Shown here piece by piece: positions 27,879-38,785 of a stretch of 64,000 bases of DNA; the first letter of the stretch is position 1, and every line of letters starts with the position of its first letter. The stretch comes from Niallia alba. Its GTDB lineage: Bacteria > Bacillota > Bacilli > Bacillales > Cytobacillaceae. The notes under the pieces are model-generated. The model was not told the DNA's origin and made no database searches. It worked only from the letters and a program-made list of their open reading frames with translations. A program made the position numbers and the translations under genes. The stretch lies in contig NZ_JABBPK010000001.1 of assembly GCF_012933555.1 (NCBI RefSeq), positions 4,132,001 to 4,196,000 of the forward strand, given 5' to 3'.

Positions 27879-30398
27879 TTATAAATTTGCGCCATGGCAA
27901 TTTTTATATTTTTTTCCGCTGCCACAGAAGCATGGTGCATTACGTCCGATGTCTAGTTGCTTAACTGCTGGTTTTTTCTTTGGTTTCTTGTCGCCGCCTT
28001 CTTCTTTTGGGTTTACTGCTTGGCCTTTTGCCACTTCTTCCCTTTCCAGATTATTGCGGATTTCTGCTTTCATGATATATTTTGCAACGTCTTCTTCAAT
28101 GGCAATAACCATTGCTTCAAACATAGCAAATCCTTCTGATTGATATTCACGAAGCGGATCGATTTGTCCATATGCACGAAGATGGATACCTTGGCGTAAT
28201 TGATCCATTTGGTCGATATGGTCAATCCACTTACTATCAACTGCACGAAGAACAATAACTTTTTCAAATTCGCGCATTTGCTCAGGCGAAAGCTTCTCTT
28301 CTTTTTCATCATAGCTTTGTAATACTTTCGTGAAAATGAATTCAACGATTTCATCACTTTCTTTTCCACGAAGATCCGCTACACTTACATCACCTTCGTT
28401 AAGAAGATTTCCATTTACATAATCCACGATAGCCTGTAAATCCCAGCTTTCTCTGTCTGCATTATCTGGAGTATGTGCTTGGACATTTCTCTCTAATGAT
28501 GATTTAATCATCTTTTCCACAATAGAGCGCAAGTTTTCAGAAGTTAATACTTCATTACGCTGTGAGTAGATGATTTCACGTTGCTGACGAAGAACATCAT
28601 CATACTGTAGTAATTGCTTACGTGAATCGAAGTTATTTCCTTCTACACGTTTTTGTGCAGATTCTACAGCACGGGATACCATTTTACTTTGGATAGGCTG
28701 GGAATCATCCATACCCAGTCTCGCCATCATATTTTTCATATTGTCTGAACCGAAACGGCGCATCAATTCATCTTCCATGGATAGATAGAATTGTGTTACC
28801 CCTGGATCTCCTTGACGACCAGAACGACCACGAAGCTGGTTATCAATACGTCTACTTTCATGACGCTCTGTACCGATAACTGATAGACCGCCTAATTCTT
28901 TAACACCTTCGCCAAGTTTAATATCTGTACCACGACCAGCCATATTTGTTGCAATGGTCACAGAACCTTGTTCCCCGGCAGTTGCAATGATTTCCGCTTC
29001 TCTTTCATGGTTTTTCGCATTCAAGACATTATGCGGAATTCCCTTTTTCGTTAAATACTTCGAGATGATTTCAGACGTTTCAATTGCAACAGTACCAACA
29101 AGTACTGGTTGTCCGTTTTTGTGACGCTCTGCAATATCTTCCACGACTGCTCTAAATTTCCCGTCCATTGATGCATAGATTAAATCTGGACGATCATCAC
29201 GAACGATATCACGGTTTGTTGGAATAACAACAACGTTCATATTATAAATATTGCGGAATTCCTCTTCTTCCGTTTTTGCTGTACCAGTCATCCCTGCAAG
29301 TTTTTCATACATACGGAAATAGTTTTGGAATGTGATCGTTGCAAGCGTCATGCTTTCATTTTGAATTTCTAAGTTTTCTTTCGCTTCAATTGCTTGATGC
29401 AAGCCATCACTATAGCGGCGGCCTTTCATTAAACGGCCTGTAAATTGGTCAACAATGACAATCTCGCCATCTTGAACCACATAGTCTATATCCTTGTGCA
29501 TACTAGCATGAGCTTTTAATGCTTGGGTAATATGATGGTTAATCGCAACATTGGAAACGTCAAATAGGTTTTCGATTTGGAAAACACGCTCTGCTTTTGA
29601 CATACCTTCTTCTGTTAATTGAACACCTTTTGTTTTTTCATCATAGGTATAATCTTTTTCTGGCTTTAGGCTGCTAACAAAAATGTTAGCACGAACATAA
29701 AGCTGTGTTGATTTTTGTGCAGAACCAGAAATGATAAGTGGAGTACGAGCTTCATCAATTAAGATGGAATCGACTTCATCGATTACTGCATAATACAATG
29801 GTTTTTGTACCTTTTGCTCGTGATAAAGAACCATGTTATCACGCAAATAATCAAAACCAAATTCATTATTTGTTCCGTATGTGATATCGGCACTATAAGC
29901 TGCTTGCTTATCCTCTCTAGAAAGACCATTTAAGTTAAGTCCGACTGTTAATCCAAGGAAATTATATAATTGACCCATTTCTGCGGCATCACGAGTAGCA
30001 AGATATTCGTTGACTGTTACAACGTGAACTCCTTTACCAGATAGGGCATTTAAGTAAACAGGCATTGTTGCCGTTAATGTTTTACCTTCCCCTGTTTTCA
30101 TCTCGGAAATATTTCCATCATGAAGGGATGCTCCCCCCATTAGCTGTACATGATATGGATAAAGTCCAAGTACACGCTTGGCAGCTTCTCTCACTACTGC
30201 AAAGGCTTCTACCAATAAGTCATCTAATGTTTCCCCTTTTTGGAAACGCGCTTTAAATTCTTCTGTTTTTCCTTTTAATTGCTCGTCCGATAATGCTGCA
30301 GTTTCATCTGCAAGCAATTCAATCTTATCAGCAATTTTTGCTAATTTCTTAATATCGCGTTTGTTTTGATCAAATACTTTATTTAAAATTCCAAGCAT
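27879..30398 (-). CDS. secA: preprotein translocase ATPase SecA
   Basis: An 839-residue ATPase that drives proteins through SecYEG. Walker A is MKTGEGKTL near residue 102, Walker B is [20 protein letters not shown], and the second helicase domain has [12 protein letters not shown] and GRSGRQGD. The C-terminus carries the SEC-C zinc motif [14 protein letters not shown] that binds SecB-like partners or ribosomes. Length and order upstream of prfB match B. subtilis. AAAGGAGCG lies upstream of the ATG. Confidence 0.98.
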   Translation of the reverse strand: MLGILNKVFDQNKRDIKKLAKIADKIELLADETAALSDEQLKGKTEEFKARFQKGETLDDLLVEAFAVVREAAKRVLGLYPYHVQLMGGASLHDGNISEMKTGEGKTLTATMPVYLNALSGKGVHVVTVNEYLATRDAAEMGQLYNFLGLTVGLNLNGLSREDKQAAYSADITYGTNNEFGFDYLRDNMVLYHEQKVQKPLYYAVIDEVDSILIDEARTPLIISGSAQKSTQLYVRANIFVSSLKPEKDYTYDEKTKGVQLTEEGMSKAERVFQIENLFDVSNVAINHHITQALKAHASMHKDIDYVVQDGEIVIVDQFTGRLMKGRRYSDGLHQAIEAKENLEIQNESMTLATITFQNYFRMYEKLAGMTGTAKTEEEEFRNIYNMNVVVIPTNRDIVRDDRPDLIYASMDGKFRAVVEDIAERHKNGQPVLVGTVAIETSEIISKYLTKKGIPHNVLNAKNHEREAEIIATAGEQGSVTIATNMAGRGTDIKLGEGVKELGGLSVIGTERHESRRIDNQLRGRSGRQGDPGVTQFYLSMEDELMRRFGSDNMKNMMARLGMDDSQPIQSKMVSRAVESAQKRVEGNNFDSRKQLLQYDDVLRQQREIIYSQRNEVLTSENLRSIVEKMIKSSLERNVQAHTPDNADRESWDLQAIVDYVNGNLLNEGDVSVADLRGKESDEIVEFIFTKVLQSYDEKEEKLSPEQMREFEKVIVLRAVDSKWIDHIDQMDQLRQGIHLRAYGQIDPLREYQSEGFAMFEAMVIAIEEDVAKYIMKAEIRNNLEREEVAKGQAVNPKEEGGDKKPKKKPAVKQLDIGRNAPCFCGSGKKYKNCHGANL

Positions 30399-30749
30399 TA
30401 AAAAACGCTCCTTTTTCTATTATAATGAGAAATCGTAGTAGATATTGGGAAGATTATCTCTTTTTCATTAAAAGCAGATGAAAATTAATTGTCTTCTTTG
30501 TTAACATATCCGTGATTTCATCGAAAAAAATCAATTTTTTAGTTAATTACCTTTAATTATATCGCATACTATATATTATAGAAGAAAAATGATGGCTAAA
30601 TACCCATTTTTCTTTAAAATGAAACTAGTATCATCTATACATCTTACCATTTCCACAATAGCGTGACAACTTATACCTTGACAGAACAATGGATTCTATC
30701 AAGACACACAAAAAAACTCCCTATCAATTTAGGAAGTTTTTTACGATAA
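30399..30749. other. intergenic region upstream of secA
   Basis: About 350 bp, AT-rich. It contains the terminator of the DUF1028 operon on the right and the secA promoter region on the left. No further gene or RNA is apparent. Confidence 0.6.
30709..30746 (-). terminator. terminator of the peptide/GGT operon
   Basis: AAAAAACTTCC...GGGAGTTTTTT stem-loop on the minus strand just after the DUF1028 stop codon. Confidence 0.7.
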
Positions 30750-31586
30750 TCACTTCTGTTTTTTCATATACTCAAGTACTTCTAAATCGATGAGTCCTGT
30801 TGGTTGCTCTCGTTCTTCAAAGTTTTCGGTATGAATATATGTTTTTAGCGCTGTTGATACGTCTGTTGTATTTTCGTTTAGATAGTTTAATCTTTGTAAG
30901 TGTGTCGTTAGTTCTTCTTGCGTCTTTCCTTCTATCGAAATAATATTCTCTGGCTTTGATGGGGCGAAATAGAGTTGCTGTAATTGATAGATGCGTGCAA
31001 GTTCTTTGATTGGCTCCTCGTGATCTTCTACCCGCAAGTCAACATAGCGATCATTAAAACCACCATATCCTCCACTTTCTTTTACAACAAGCAGCGCTGC
31101 TGATTGCTGCCCTCTACTATCACCACCAGCGTCCTGTCCTGCTTGCAATGCTGCAAGTAGCCGTTCTGCTAGTTTCCCTTCTGTTTTTTGAAAAATATCC
31201 GCCATTGCCTGTACTGTATTTTCATCAACAAGAATATTTCCCTGTGCTGCAAAATGAGGACCTGTTACCCCTCCAGCCCAGTTATAACATTCCTTTCCCG
31301 TAAAAGTTGCAGCATTCCCATTTGCATCAATAAAGCCAACCTGTCTTTGCTCTCTTCCTGGGTCTTTGTCTAATAGTGTATGCAAGGCTTCTTCTGCTGA
31401 TTTTCCTTCTTCCATTAAACGCAAGCCTTCTGGACCAAAGGACGTATTTGCATAAGATTGCGTCGCAACGGCTCCCACTCCTGCTTTTGCCCAAGGAACA
31501 ACTGCACCAACGCCAAGAAATTTAGACTGGACAGCAATGCCCCATTCTTTTTCCTGTGGATCATAGCCAATAATCGAAAATGTCAT
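30750..31586 (-). CDS. DUF1028 family protein (Ntn-hydrolase-like)
   Basis: A 278-residue protein of the DUF1028 family. The N-terminus TFSIIGYDPQEKEWGIAVQSKFLGVG and the ATQSYANTSFGPEGL block define it; residues about 210-278 form an extra C-terminal segment. The fold is related to Ntn hydrolases, so an amidase-like activity is possible, but the reaction is unknown. No signal peptide is visible. It is the last gene of the operon with the gamma-glutamyltransferase and peptide transporter, so a role in breaking down an imported peptide or amide is inferred. Confidence 0.85.
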   Translation of the reverse strand: MTFSIIGYDPQEKEWGIAVQSKFLGVGAVVPWAKAGVGAVATQSYANTSFGPEGLRLMEEGKSAEEALHTLLDKDPGREQRQVGFIDANGNAATFTGKECYNWAGGVTGPHFAAQGNILVDENTVQAMADIFQKTEGKLAERLLAALQAGQDAGGDSRGQQSAALLVVKESGGYGGFNDRYVDLRVEDHEEPIKELARIYQLQQLYFAPSKPENIISIEGKTQEELTTHLQRLNYLNENTTDVSTALKTYIHTENFEEREQPTGLIDLEVLEYMKKQK

Positions 31587-31606
31587 TGCCTAACCTCCTT
31601 CTCCAT

Positions 31607-32137
31607 TTAAGCCAAGAAAATAGCCCCATACATAAGGGAACCTGCTATCACATAAGCAGGATGAACTTTTACTTTTTCTAGTAAAAGTAAGCTTACGACG
31701 CCTATGAAAACTGTCTGGTAAATTCCGATTCCATCATACGAATTCTGAAAAAAACTAATCGTCATCATTGCTAGTAAAACCGCTATCACTGGTCGAACTA
31801 AGTTTGTCAGTAAATTTACTTTAGGTGAATCTTTAAATTTCATTAAAAGACGAAGCAAGGCAATCATGAGTAACAAGGATGGAGCAACCGTCGCAAAGAC
31901 ACCAATAAAGGCTCCAATTACACCACCTTCTTGAAATCCGATGTAGCCTGCCATTTTTGTTGCAATTGGTCCAGGCAATGCATTTCCCATTGCCAGCATT
32001 TCACTAAATTCATTTTCCGTAACCCAGCCATACCGGTCGTCTACTTCTTTTTCCACTAAAGGAATGGAAGCGGGTCCTCCTCCATAGCCAAGTATCCCAG
32101 GAAGAAAAAATGCCCAAAAGATGTGCCAGTAAATCAT
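31607..32137 (-). CDS. CHR-family transporter subunit (chromate transporter-like), second half
   Basis: A 176-residue membrane protein, one half of a short-chain CHR pair. The motif FFLPGILGYGGGPASIPLVEKEV near the N-terminus and GNALPGPIATKMAGYIGF mark the family. Its start overlaps the upstream half by 4 nt, and the two presumably form a heterodimer. Named chromate transporters may move other anions. B. subtilis ywrA and ywrB are the same kind of pair and also lie next to a GGT-like gene, ywrD. Confidence 0.9.
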   Translation of the reverse strand: MIYWHIFWAFFLPGILGYGGGPASIPLVEKEVDDRYGWVTENEFSEMLAMGNALPGPIATKMAGYIGFQEGGVIGAFIGVFATVAPSLLLMIALLRLLMKFKDSPKVNLLTNLVRPVIAVLLAMMTISFFQNSYDGIGIYQTVFIGVVSLLLLEKVKVHPAYVIAGSLMYGAIFLA

Positions 32138-32697
32138 GAAGCCTTCACCTCTTTTACTTCCTGCTTCTCCTGCTTACTAAGAAGGGAAACAACAATAACA
32201 ACTCCAATTACAATCGCTGGATGGATATTAAGAAGAACTAAAAGGATAAGACTTGCTATCAGTAATCCAATCGTTAGCTTCACACCAAAATGAGCATTTA
32301 CTTTTTTTAGAAAATCTACTGTTAATACCGCTAGCATTACCCCAACTACGGGAACAACTGCCTTGGCCATTCCTAATACCCAAGGCTTATCTTTAAAGGA
32401 ATTTAAAAAGGTTAAAAGAACAATCATTAATAAAATCGTCGGAACAACGGATGCGATAATGGCATTTAACATTCCGAGGACTCCTTTTACTTGCCAACCA
32501 ATATACCCGGCCATCTTTGTCGCAATCGGTCCAGGCAAAGCATTCCCTAATGCTAAAACATCAGAAAACTCGTCATCTGTCATCCATTTATATTTATCGA
32601 CTACTTCATTTTTTACAAGGGGAATAGAAGATGGACCACTGCCATATCCTAGTATCCCAACTCGGAAAAATGCAAGAAATAGATGCCAATGTGTCAT
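32134..32697 (-). CDS. CHR-family transporter subunit (chromate transporter-like), first half
   Basis: A 187-residue membrane protein with the same motif set as its partner (FRVGILGYGSGPSSIPLVKNEV and GNALPGPIATKMAGYIGW), about five membrane segments. It follows the gamma-glutamyltransferase gene by 24 nt in the same operon. It is homologous to its neighbour, so the pair arose by duplication. Substrate is not evident; the linkage to peptide catabolism argues against chromate as the natural one. Confidence 0.9.
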   Translation of the reverse strand: MTHWHLFLAFFRVGILGYGSGPSSIPLVKNEVVDKYKWMTDDEFSDVLALGNALPGPIATKMAGYIGWQVKGVLGMLNAIIASVVPTILLMIVLLTFLNSFKDKPWVLGMAKAVVPVVGVMLAVLTVDFLKKVNAHFGVKLTIGLLIASLILLVLLNIHPAIVIGVVIVVSLLSKQEKQEVKEVKAS

Positions 32698-32721
32698 AAA
32701 ATCAACAACCTTTCCGAAGTC

Positions 32722-34332
32722 TTACCAGGAAGCAATCGCTCCATCTGTTCTTGATTCTGTCCCGCCAATTAATACCCCCGTCTCTTCATCTCGCCAAATA
32801 ATCTGTCCTCTGCCAAAGTGCCCATACTCCGTCGCGGTTTGAATCTCATGTCCACGTCTTGCAAGTGCTTGGGCAAGATAGTTTGGAAAATGAGGTTCTA
32901 CGAGAATTTTCTTTCCTTCCAACCACTGCCATCTTGGTGCATCTAATGCCGCTTGTGGGTTCAAATGGAAATCAATTGTATTGGTGACAACCTGGAAATG
33001 TCCTTGTGGCTGCATATAACCACCCATAACCCCAAAAGGTCCGACTGGTTTATTATTTTTCGTAAGGAAACCTGGAATAATCGTATGATACGTTCTTTTT
33101 CCTGGTTTTAATGCATTGGGATGAGTGGGATCTAGTGAAAAATCATGCCCGCGGTTTTGCAAGCCAATTCCTGTTTCTGGAATAACAATTCCCGAACCAA
33201 AGCCCATGTAATTACTTTGAATATACGAAATCATATTTCCTTCTTCATCTGCTGCGGCTAAGTAAACCGTTCCTCCTTTTGGAGGGGATAATGGTTCTGG
33301 AGTAATGGCATGCTCGCCGATTTTTTCTCTTCTTAAAGCCGCGTATTCTTCGCTTAATAGTTCACTTACTGTATGAGGCATTTCTTTCTCTTCCGTAATA
33401 AATGCTTTTCCATCTGTAAATGCAAGCTTCATTGCTTCGATATGCTTGTGGTATGTATGTACCGAATCCTTCTCTGTTAAATCAAAGCCTTTAGCAATAT
33501 TTAATGCCATTAAAGCAACTAACCCTTGACCATTTGGTGGAATTTCCCAAACGTCATAACCTTTATAAGAAACGGATATTGGTTCTACCCATTCTGGATA
33601 AAAACGAGCTAAATCGTCTTTATGAAGATAGCCATTATGATCTTCCATAAACTGCGAAATTTTTTCTGCCAATTCTCCTCGATAAAAGCTCTCCGCATTT
33701 GTTTCTGCAATAGAACGCAAGGTAGAAGCATGACCTTCTGATGACCAAACCTCGCCAATTTTTGGCGCTCTGCCATTCGGTGCAAAGGTATCGAACCAAG
33801 GTTTATATTCTTCTCCTTGAAACTTCTCTTTAAAACGATTGTACGCAAGATCCCAATACTTCCCTAAAGTCGGGCTAACTGGATAACCTTCTTCAGCCAG
33901 ACGAATAGCCGGTGCCAACGTTTCACTCAAAGGTAACTTTCCAAACTTTTCTGAAAGTGCAGCCCATGCAGATGGAACTCCTGGTACAGTAACGGGGATA
34001 ACGCCATGGGTTGGCATCTTCTCTAACCCTTTTTCTTTTAAATCGTCAATAGAAATAGAACTTGGTGCCGGGCCGCTCGCATTTAATCCGTGCAACTTGT
34101 CTTTTACCCATACAAGGGCAAACGCGTCGCCGCCGATTCCATTCGATGTTGGCTCCACTACTGTTAAGGCTGCTGCTGTTGCAATAGCCGCATCAATCGC
34201 ATTCCCACCCTTCTGCAAAATTTCAAGACCAGCTTGAGCAGCTAAAGGCTGGGAAGTAGCGACCATTCCCTTTTTGGCAAATACAGTGTTACGTTGGGAT
34301 GGATAAGGATGATACAAGTAATCTAGTTTCAT
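32722..34332 (-). CDS. gamma-glutamyltransferase family protein (YwrD-like)
   Basis: A 536-residue Ntn hydrolase that should cleave itself into two subunits and hydrolyse or transfer gamma-glutamyl groups. The catalytic threonine begins the small subunit in PKGGTVYLAAAD (about residue 350). GIGGDAFALVW near residue 65 and GFGSGIVIPETGIGLQNRG are also family features. No signal peptide is seen, unlike the secreted Ggt, so it should act on imported substrate in the cytoplasm. It begins 1 nt after the OppF-like gene. B. subtilis YwrD is a likely orthologue. Confidence 0.93.
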   Translation of the reverse strand: MKLDYLYHPYPSQRNTVFAKKGMVATSQPLAAQAGLEILQKGGNAIDAAIATAAALTVVEPTSNGIGGDAFALVWVKDKLHGLNASGPAPSSISIDDLKEKGLEKMPTHGVIPVTVPGVPSAWAALSEKFGKLPLSETLAPAIRLAEEGYPVSPTLGKYWDLAYNRFKEKFQGEEYKPWFDTFAPNGRAPKIGEVWSSEGHASTLRSIAETNAESFYRGELAEKISQFMEDHNGYLHKDDLARFYPEWVEPISVSYKGYDVWEIPPNGQGLVALMALNIAKGFDLTEKDSVHTYHKHIEAMKLAFTDGKAFITEEKEMPHTVSELLSEEYAALRREKIGEHAITPEPLSPPKGGTVYLAAADEEGNMISYIQSNYMGFGSGIVIPETGIGLQNRGHDFSLDPTHPNALKPGKRTYHTIIPGFLTKNNKPVGPFGVMGGYMQPQGHFQVVTNTIDFHLNPQAALDAPRWQWLEGKKILVEPHFPNYLAQALARRGHEIQTATEYGHFGRGQIIWRDEETGVLIGGTESRTDGAIASW

Positions 34333-34333
34333 A

Positions 34334-35326
34334 TTAATTCAATTCCTTTCCGACATAATGACAGGCTACGAAGTGATTCGCCTCTGCTTCTTTCCACTCT
34401 GGTTTCGATTGTTTGCATAAGTCAGTCGCAATCGGACAGCGTGTATGGAACGGGCACCCAGATGGCGGGTTAGCAGGATTAGGGATCTCTCCTTTTAAGC
34501 GAATACGTTCACCCTTTCCTCCCATTTTAGGTCGCGGAATCGAGGATAACAATGCTTTTGTGTAAGGATGAAGGGGATTTTCATATAATTTTTCCGAGGA
34601 AGCAAGTTCCACCGTATTCCCTAAATACATAACTAAAACTCGATCACAAAAATAGCGAACTACCCCTAGATCATGAGAGATAAACAGATATGTTAATTGA
34701 TATTTATCTTTTAATCCCTTCATTAATTTTAATACTTGTGCTTGAACAGAAACGTCTAAAGCAGAAACTGCTTCATCACAAATAATCAAAGAAGGATTAA
34801 GAGCAATTGCACGCGCAATCCCAATACGTTGACGCTGCCCGCCACTAAATTCATGGGGATAGCGATCATAATGTTCTTCCTTTAAACCGACCTCTTGTAA
34901 AAGTTCTACTACCCTTTGTTTTCTATCTTCTTTTGATAGATTGGTATGAATAACAAATGCCTCTTCTAATGCATTGCCAATTTTTTGGCGCGGATTTAAG
35001 GAAGCATATGGATCTTGGAAGATCATCTGCATATCTTTTTTGATTGCTTTTCGTTCTTTACTCGAAAGTGCCTGTGTATCTTGGCTTTGGAAATACACCT
35101 TTCCATCGGTTATTTCTTCTAATCCAAGAATCGTTCGGCCAAGCGTCGATTTCCCACAGCCAGATTCTCCAACAACACCAACACTTTCTCCCTCAAAAAC
35201 TTCTAAACTAACATTTTCGACAGCCTTTACATTGCCTTGAACTCTTTGCAATAAGCCACCTTTAATAGGAAAATACTTCTTAACCCCTTCTAATTTAAGA
35301 AGGGATGGTTTCTCGATCGTCTGCAT
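34334..35326 (-). CDS. peptide ABC transporter ATPase, OppF/DppF type
   Basis: A 330-residue ATPase: Walker A GESGCGKST, signature SGGQRQRIGIARA, Walker B LIICDEAVSALD, and the C-terminal oligopeptide-binding extension with CPFHTRCP, whose cysteines may hold a cluster. GGAGGTGG lies just upstream of the ATG, so the 32-nt overlap with the previous gene is real. It pairs with the OppD-like ATPase. Confidence 0.95.
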   Translation of the reverse strand: MQTIEKPSLLKLEGVKKYFPIKGGLLQRVQGNVKAVENVSLEVFEGESVGVVGESGCGKSTLGRTILGLEEITDGKVYFQSQDTQALSSKERKAIKKDMQMIFQDPYASLNPRQKIGNALEEAFVIHTNLSKEDRKQRVVELLQEVGLKEEHYDRYPHEFSGGQRQRIGIARAIALNPSLIICDEAVSALDVSVQAQVLKLMKGLKDKYQLTYLFISHDLGVVRYFCDRVLVMYLGNTVELASSEKLYENPLHPYTKALLSSIPRPKMGGKGERIRLKGEIPNPANPPSGCPFHTRCPIATDLCKQSKPEWKEAEANHFVACHYVGKELN

Positions 35327-36305
35327 GTATTTCCACCTCCTCCTGCAACCAGCATTTTACGCGATGAGCGGAATGCAGCTCATATTCTTTCGGGGAATCT
35401 GCTTTACATCTATCTGTCGCAAATGGACAGCGCGGATGAAAGCGACATCCACTGATTTCTTCATTTAAGTTAGGCAATGAACCTGGAATTGCTTCAAGTT
35501 CAAAAGATGGATCATCAATATCAGGTACAGAGTTTAAAAGGCCTCTTGTATAAGGATGCTGCGGATTGGTAAAGATACTTTCCACATCGCCTTCCTCCAC
35601 CTTTTCCCCGGCATACATAACCATTACTCGATCCGCTATTTCCGCAACTACTCCCATATCATGGGTAACCATAATAACACCCATGCCAAGCTGGTTCTTT
35701 AAATCATCCATTAAATCCAATATTTGTGCTTGAATTGTTACATCTAGCGCAGTAGTTGGTTCATCGGCAATCAATAATTGCGGACGGCATGACAGGGCAA
35801 TAGCAATCATAACCCGTTGTCTCATCCCGCCACTTAATTCATGTGGGTATTGCTTCATTCTTTTTTCAGGATAGGGAATTCCAACTTGTGTTAATAATTC
35901 AATTCCTTTCGCATGTGCCTTTTGCTTCGATAAATGTTGATGAAGCATTAGCGGCTCTCTTAGCTGATATCCGATTGTTAAAACCGGATTTAGTGCCGTC
36001 ATCGGTTCTTGGAAAATCATCGAGATGTCGCGACCTCTGATAGAACGCAGTCGTTCCTTCGGGAGTTTGGACAAATCGGTGCCATTCAAATTAATCGAAG
36101 ACTCTTTGCTAATATAGCCATTACTCGGAAGAAGCCCCATAAGTGAAAGGGAGGTAATACTTTTCCCACAACCGGATTCTCCGACAATGCATAATGTTTC
36201 TCCCTTATCTAAGTCAAAAGAAATTCCTCGTACAGCTGATAGTTCCCCATCAGCTGTACGAAAATTTGTCCGTAAGTCTTTTACAGATAATAGCTTCTTC
36301 TCCAT
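35295..36305 (-). CDS. peptide ABC transporter ATPase, OppD/DppD type
   Basis: A 336-residue ATPase with Walker A GESGCGKSIT, signature LSGGMRQRVMIAIA, Walker B LLIADEPTTALD and the C-terminal CRFHPRCPFATDRC extension. The last threonine of the usual GKST is isoleucine-shifted (GKSITSL), as in many OppD proteins. It supplies ATP to the importer together with the OppF-like protein. Confidence 0.95.
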   Translation of the reverse strand: MEKKLLSVKDLRTNFRTADGELSAVRGISFDLDKGETLCIVGESGCGKSITSLSLMGLLPSNGYISKESSINLNGTDLSKLPKERLRSIRGRDISMIFQEPMTALNPVLTIGYQLREPLMLHQHLSKQKAHAKGIELLTQVGIPYPEKRMKQYPHELSGGMRQRVMIAIALSCRPQLLIADEPTTALDVTIQAQILDLMDDLKNQLGMGVIMVTHDMGVVAEIADRVMVMYAGEKVEEGDVESIFTNPQHPYTRGLLNSVPDIDDPSFELEAIPGSLPNLNEEISGCRFHPRCPFATDRCKADSPKEYELHSAHRVKCWLQEEVEIHADDRETIPS

Positions 36306-36314
36306 TTTTAATCC

Positions 36315-37841
36315 CTACTCTCTGTAAACTTTATATAGTGACCAAGTTCCTGTTGGATCAATCTCTAATCCTTTAACAGATTTATCATAAGCAAGTGTTA
36401 CTACTCCATGGTTCATAACAATGGCTGGTGCGTCTTTTACAAGAAATTCATTCGCTTCTTTTAGTTTCGCTGCACGCACATCTTGGTCTACACTTTCACG
36501 ACTTTCTTCTACTAATTTATCAAATGTTTCATTGCTATATTTCACCTTGTTAGAGGATTCTACATTATCAGAATGGAAATTTGGATATAATAATTCACTT
36601 CCATCTGCTGTTGAATTGGACCAGCTTAAGAAACTCAACTCATAATCTCCAGTCCGGGTTGCATCAAGATATGTTCCCCATTCCATTGTTTCAATTTTGA
36701 TTTTTAAGCCTGCTTCTTGCAATTGAGATTGGCTGATTTCTGCCATTTTCATATAGTTCGCTCTGTTCGCAACTAGTAATGTATACTCTTTGTCACCAAA
36801 GCCATTTTTCTCTACTAATTCTTTTGCTTTTTCTAGGTTATATTCATAACCAACGTCATTGCTTGCCTCATCATAGCCGAATACTTTTGGCCCAATAACA
36901 CTATTACCAGCAACCCCTAAACCGTTAAGTTGTTTCACATAAGCATCACGATTCAATGCATATGCTACTGCTTGTCGAAATTCTAAATTGTTCATCGGTT
37001 CCTTTTGCATGTTAAATCCAAACCAGTAAACAGGTGTTCCTTCTTTTTTCGTTATTTCTACATTTTTTAGCCCTTCTACACGAGACAATTGCTCTGTTGG
37101 AATTGCGTCAATAAATTGAACATCTCCTGATTGCAGCATGGAAATTGCTGTTGTTACTTCTGGCACTACTTTAAAAGTAATTTTGTCTAGTTTTGCTTCC
37201 CCTTGCCAATAATCAGGATATTTTTCTAATACAACAGATTCTCCTGGTGTCCAGCTAACAAATTTAAATGGACCAGTACCTACAGGATTTTTCATTAAAT
37301 CGCCGTTTTTATCTGCCTCTGGGCTAACAATTGCTGCATTAGAATGAGAAAGTGCTGCAAGTAATGCACCATATGCATACTTTGTTTTAATTTCTACTGT
37401 GTATTCATCTTGTACATTGACAGATTCAATTGGTTCAAGCAATGAAGCACGTGGTGCAGCAGTTGCAGGATCGCGGAATTTATCAAATGTATACTTTACT
37501 GCTTCCGCATTAAATGGTGTACCGTCTTGGAACGTAATTCCTTCTTTTAACTTGATTACCCATGTTAATTCATCAGGATTTTCATAGGATTCCGCTAAAA
37601 GTGGTTCAATTTCCATTGTTTCTGAATTACGCGTGAACAATGTTTCGTATACTTGCTCATTGACAGAGGCAGAAACAGAGTCATTTGTTAAAATGGGCGA
37701 TAGTCCTACTACATCTGAAGTTGATGCATACGTTATTTCCTGGGTAACATTTCCTCCGTTTGATCCTCCACTAGAACTTTTCGAACAGCCTGCTGCAACA
37801 AGCAGTAATAATGCTAACATGGAAAAAACTAACTTCTTCAT
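36315..37841 (-). CDS. peptide-binding lipoprotein of the ABC transporter (SBP family 5)
   Basis: A 508-residue extracellular lipoprotein. The signal peptide ends in a lipobox LVAAGC (Cys19), followed by a Ser/Gly linker and a family 5 solute-binding domain with ITFQDGTPFNAEAVKYTFDK. Members of this group bind peptides, glutathione (GsiB) or nickel complexes. The operon with a cytoplasmic GGT suggests gamma-glutamyl peptides such as glutathione. Unusually, it lies between the permease and ATPase genes rather than first. Confidence 0.93.
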   Translation of the reverse strand: MKKLVFSMLALLLLVAAGCSKSSSGGSNGGNVTQEITYASTSDVVGLSPILTNDSVSASVNEQVYETLFTRNSETMEIEPLLAESYENPDELTWVIKLKEGITFQDGTPFNAEAVKYTFDKFRDPATAAPRASLLEPIESVNVQDEYTVEIKTKYAYGALLAALSHSNAAIVSPEADKNGDLMKNPVGTGPFKFVSWTPGESVVLEKYPDYWQGEAKLDKITFKVVPEVTTAISMLQSGDVQFIDAIPTEQLSRVEGLKNVEITKKEGTPVYWFGFNMQKEPMNNLEFRQAVAYALNRDAYVKQLNGLGVAGNSVIGPKVFGYDEASNDVGYEYNLEKAKELVEKNGFGDKEYTLLVANRANYMKMAEISQSQLQEAGLKIKIETMEWGTYLDATRTGDYELSFLSWSNSTADGSELLYPNFHSDNVESSNKVKYSNETFDKLVEESRESVDQDVRAAKLKEANEFLVKDAPAIVMNHGVVTLAYDKSVKGLEIDPTGTWSLYKVYRE

Positions 37842-37870
37842 AAATAACTCCCCTTCATTATATGTATTTG

Positions 37871-38773
37871 TTATTGATTAACTTTCATATTTGGATCGAG
37901 CGCATCTCTTAATCCGTCTCCTAAGACATTAAAAGCAAATACTGTTAGCATAATGGCAATACCAGGAATAATCGTCATATGTGGGGATGTCCACATATAC
38001 GCCTGTCCTTGAGAAATCATTGCTCCCCATTCAGGTGTTGGTGGCTGCGCTCCTAATCCTAAATAACTAAGAGAAGCTGTCGAAAGAATTGCGGTCGCCA
38101 TACGCATGGTGGCGAACACGATAATTGGTGCTGTACAGTTTGGCAAAATATGCTTAAACATAATGCGAATATCGCTTGCTCCAAGTGATTTCATTGCCAG
38201 TATATATTCTTGTTTTTTTACAGATAAAACAGAGCCTCTGACTATTCTGGCACAAGAAGGAATCGACCAGATACTGATGGCAATCGCTACATTTACTAAG
38301 CTCGTTCCAAGAACGGCAATGATAAGCATTGCAAGCAATATACCTGGAAAAGCAAATAGTAAGTCTACGATTCTCATAATAATTCCGTCTAATTTACGAT
38401 AATAGCCTGCCAACAAGCCTAGCGTAATGCCGCCTACTAATCCAAGAGTAACGGCTATACTACCAACTACTAAGGAGATTCTTGCCCCATAAGCTATTCT
38501 GCTCCACATATCACGACCATAATTATCAGTCCCAAGCCAGTGTCCTTCAGAGAACATCGGTAATTCTGTTGCTTCAAGATTTTGACGTGCAGGGTCATAG
38601 CTTGTGATTAACGGTGCCGTTATAGCGATTGCTACTTGCAATATAATAAGAATCAGTCCAACAACGGCCAAACGATTTCGAATCAACTTTTTCCAAGTAG
38701 ATAATAGAAACGAATCTTTCTTTGCCTTCTTTACAATGGGTGACACTTGCGGGTTCGTTACTGTTTCCATCAA
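37871..38773 (-). CDS. peptide ABC transporter permease, DppC type
   Basis: A 300-residue permease with an N-terminal OppC_N segment, about six membrane segments and the EAA loop (REYILAMKSLGASD-like KKQEYILAMKSLGASD). The motif LGTDNYGRDMWSRIAYG is typical of the DppC/OppC/GsiD family. It forms the channel with the DppB-type permease encoded 12 nt upstream. Confidence 0.95.
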   Translation of the reverse strand: MMETVTNPQVSPIVKKAKKDSFLLSTWKKLIRNRLAVVGLILIILQVAIAITAPLITSYDPARQNLEATELPMFSEGHWLGTDNYGRDMWSRIAYGARISLVVGSIAVTLGLVGGITLGLLAGYYRKLDGIIMRIVDLLFAFPGILLAMLIIAVLGTSLVNVAIAISIWSIPSCARIVRGSVLSVKKQEYILAMKSLGASDIRIMFKHILPNCTAPIIVFATMRMATAILSTASLSYLGLGAQPPTPEWGAMISQGQAYMWTSPHMTIIPGIAIMLTVFAFNVLGDGLRDALDPNMKVNQ

Positions 38774-38785
38774 CTTCCTCCTTTC

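Noticed and set aside
27560-27900. Several overlapping open frames on both strands encoding heptad-like repeats
   Set aside because: They are a by-product of the 21-bp minisatellite, which has no stops in several frames. No ribosome sites, and the secA terminator overlaps them.
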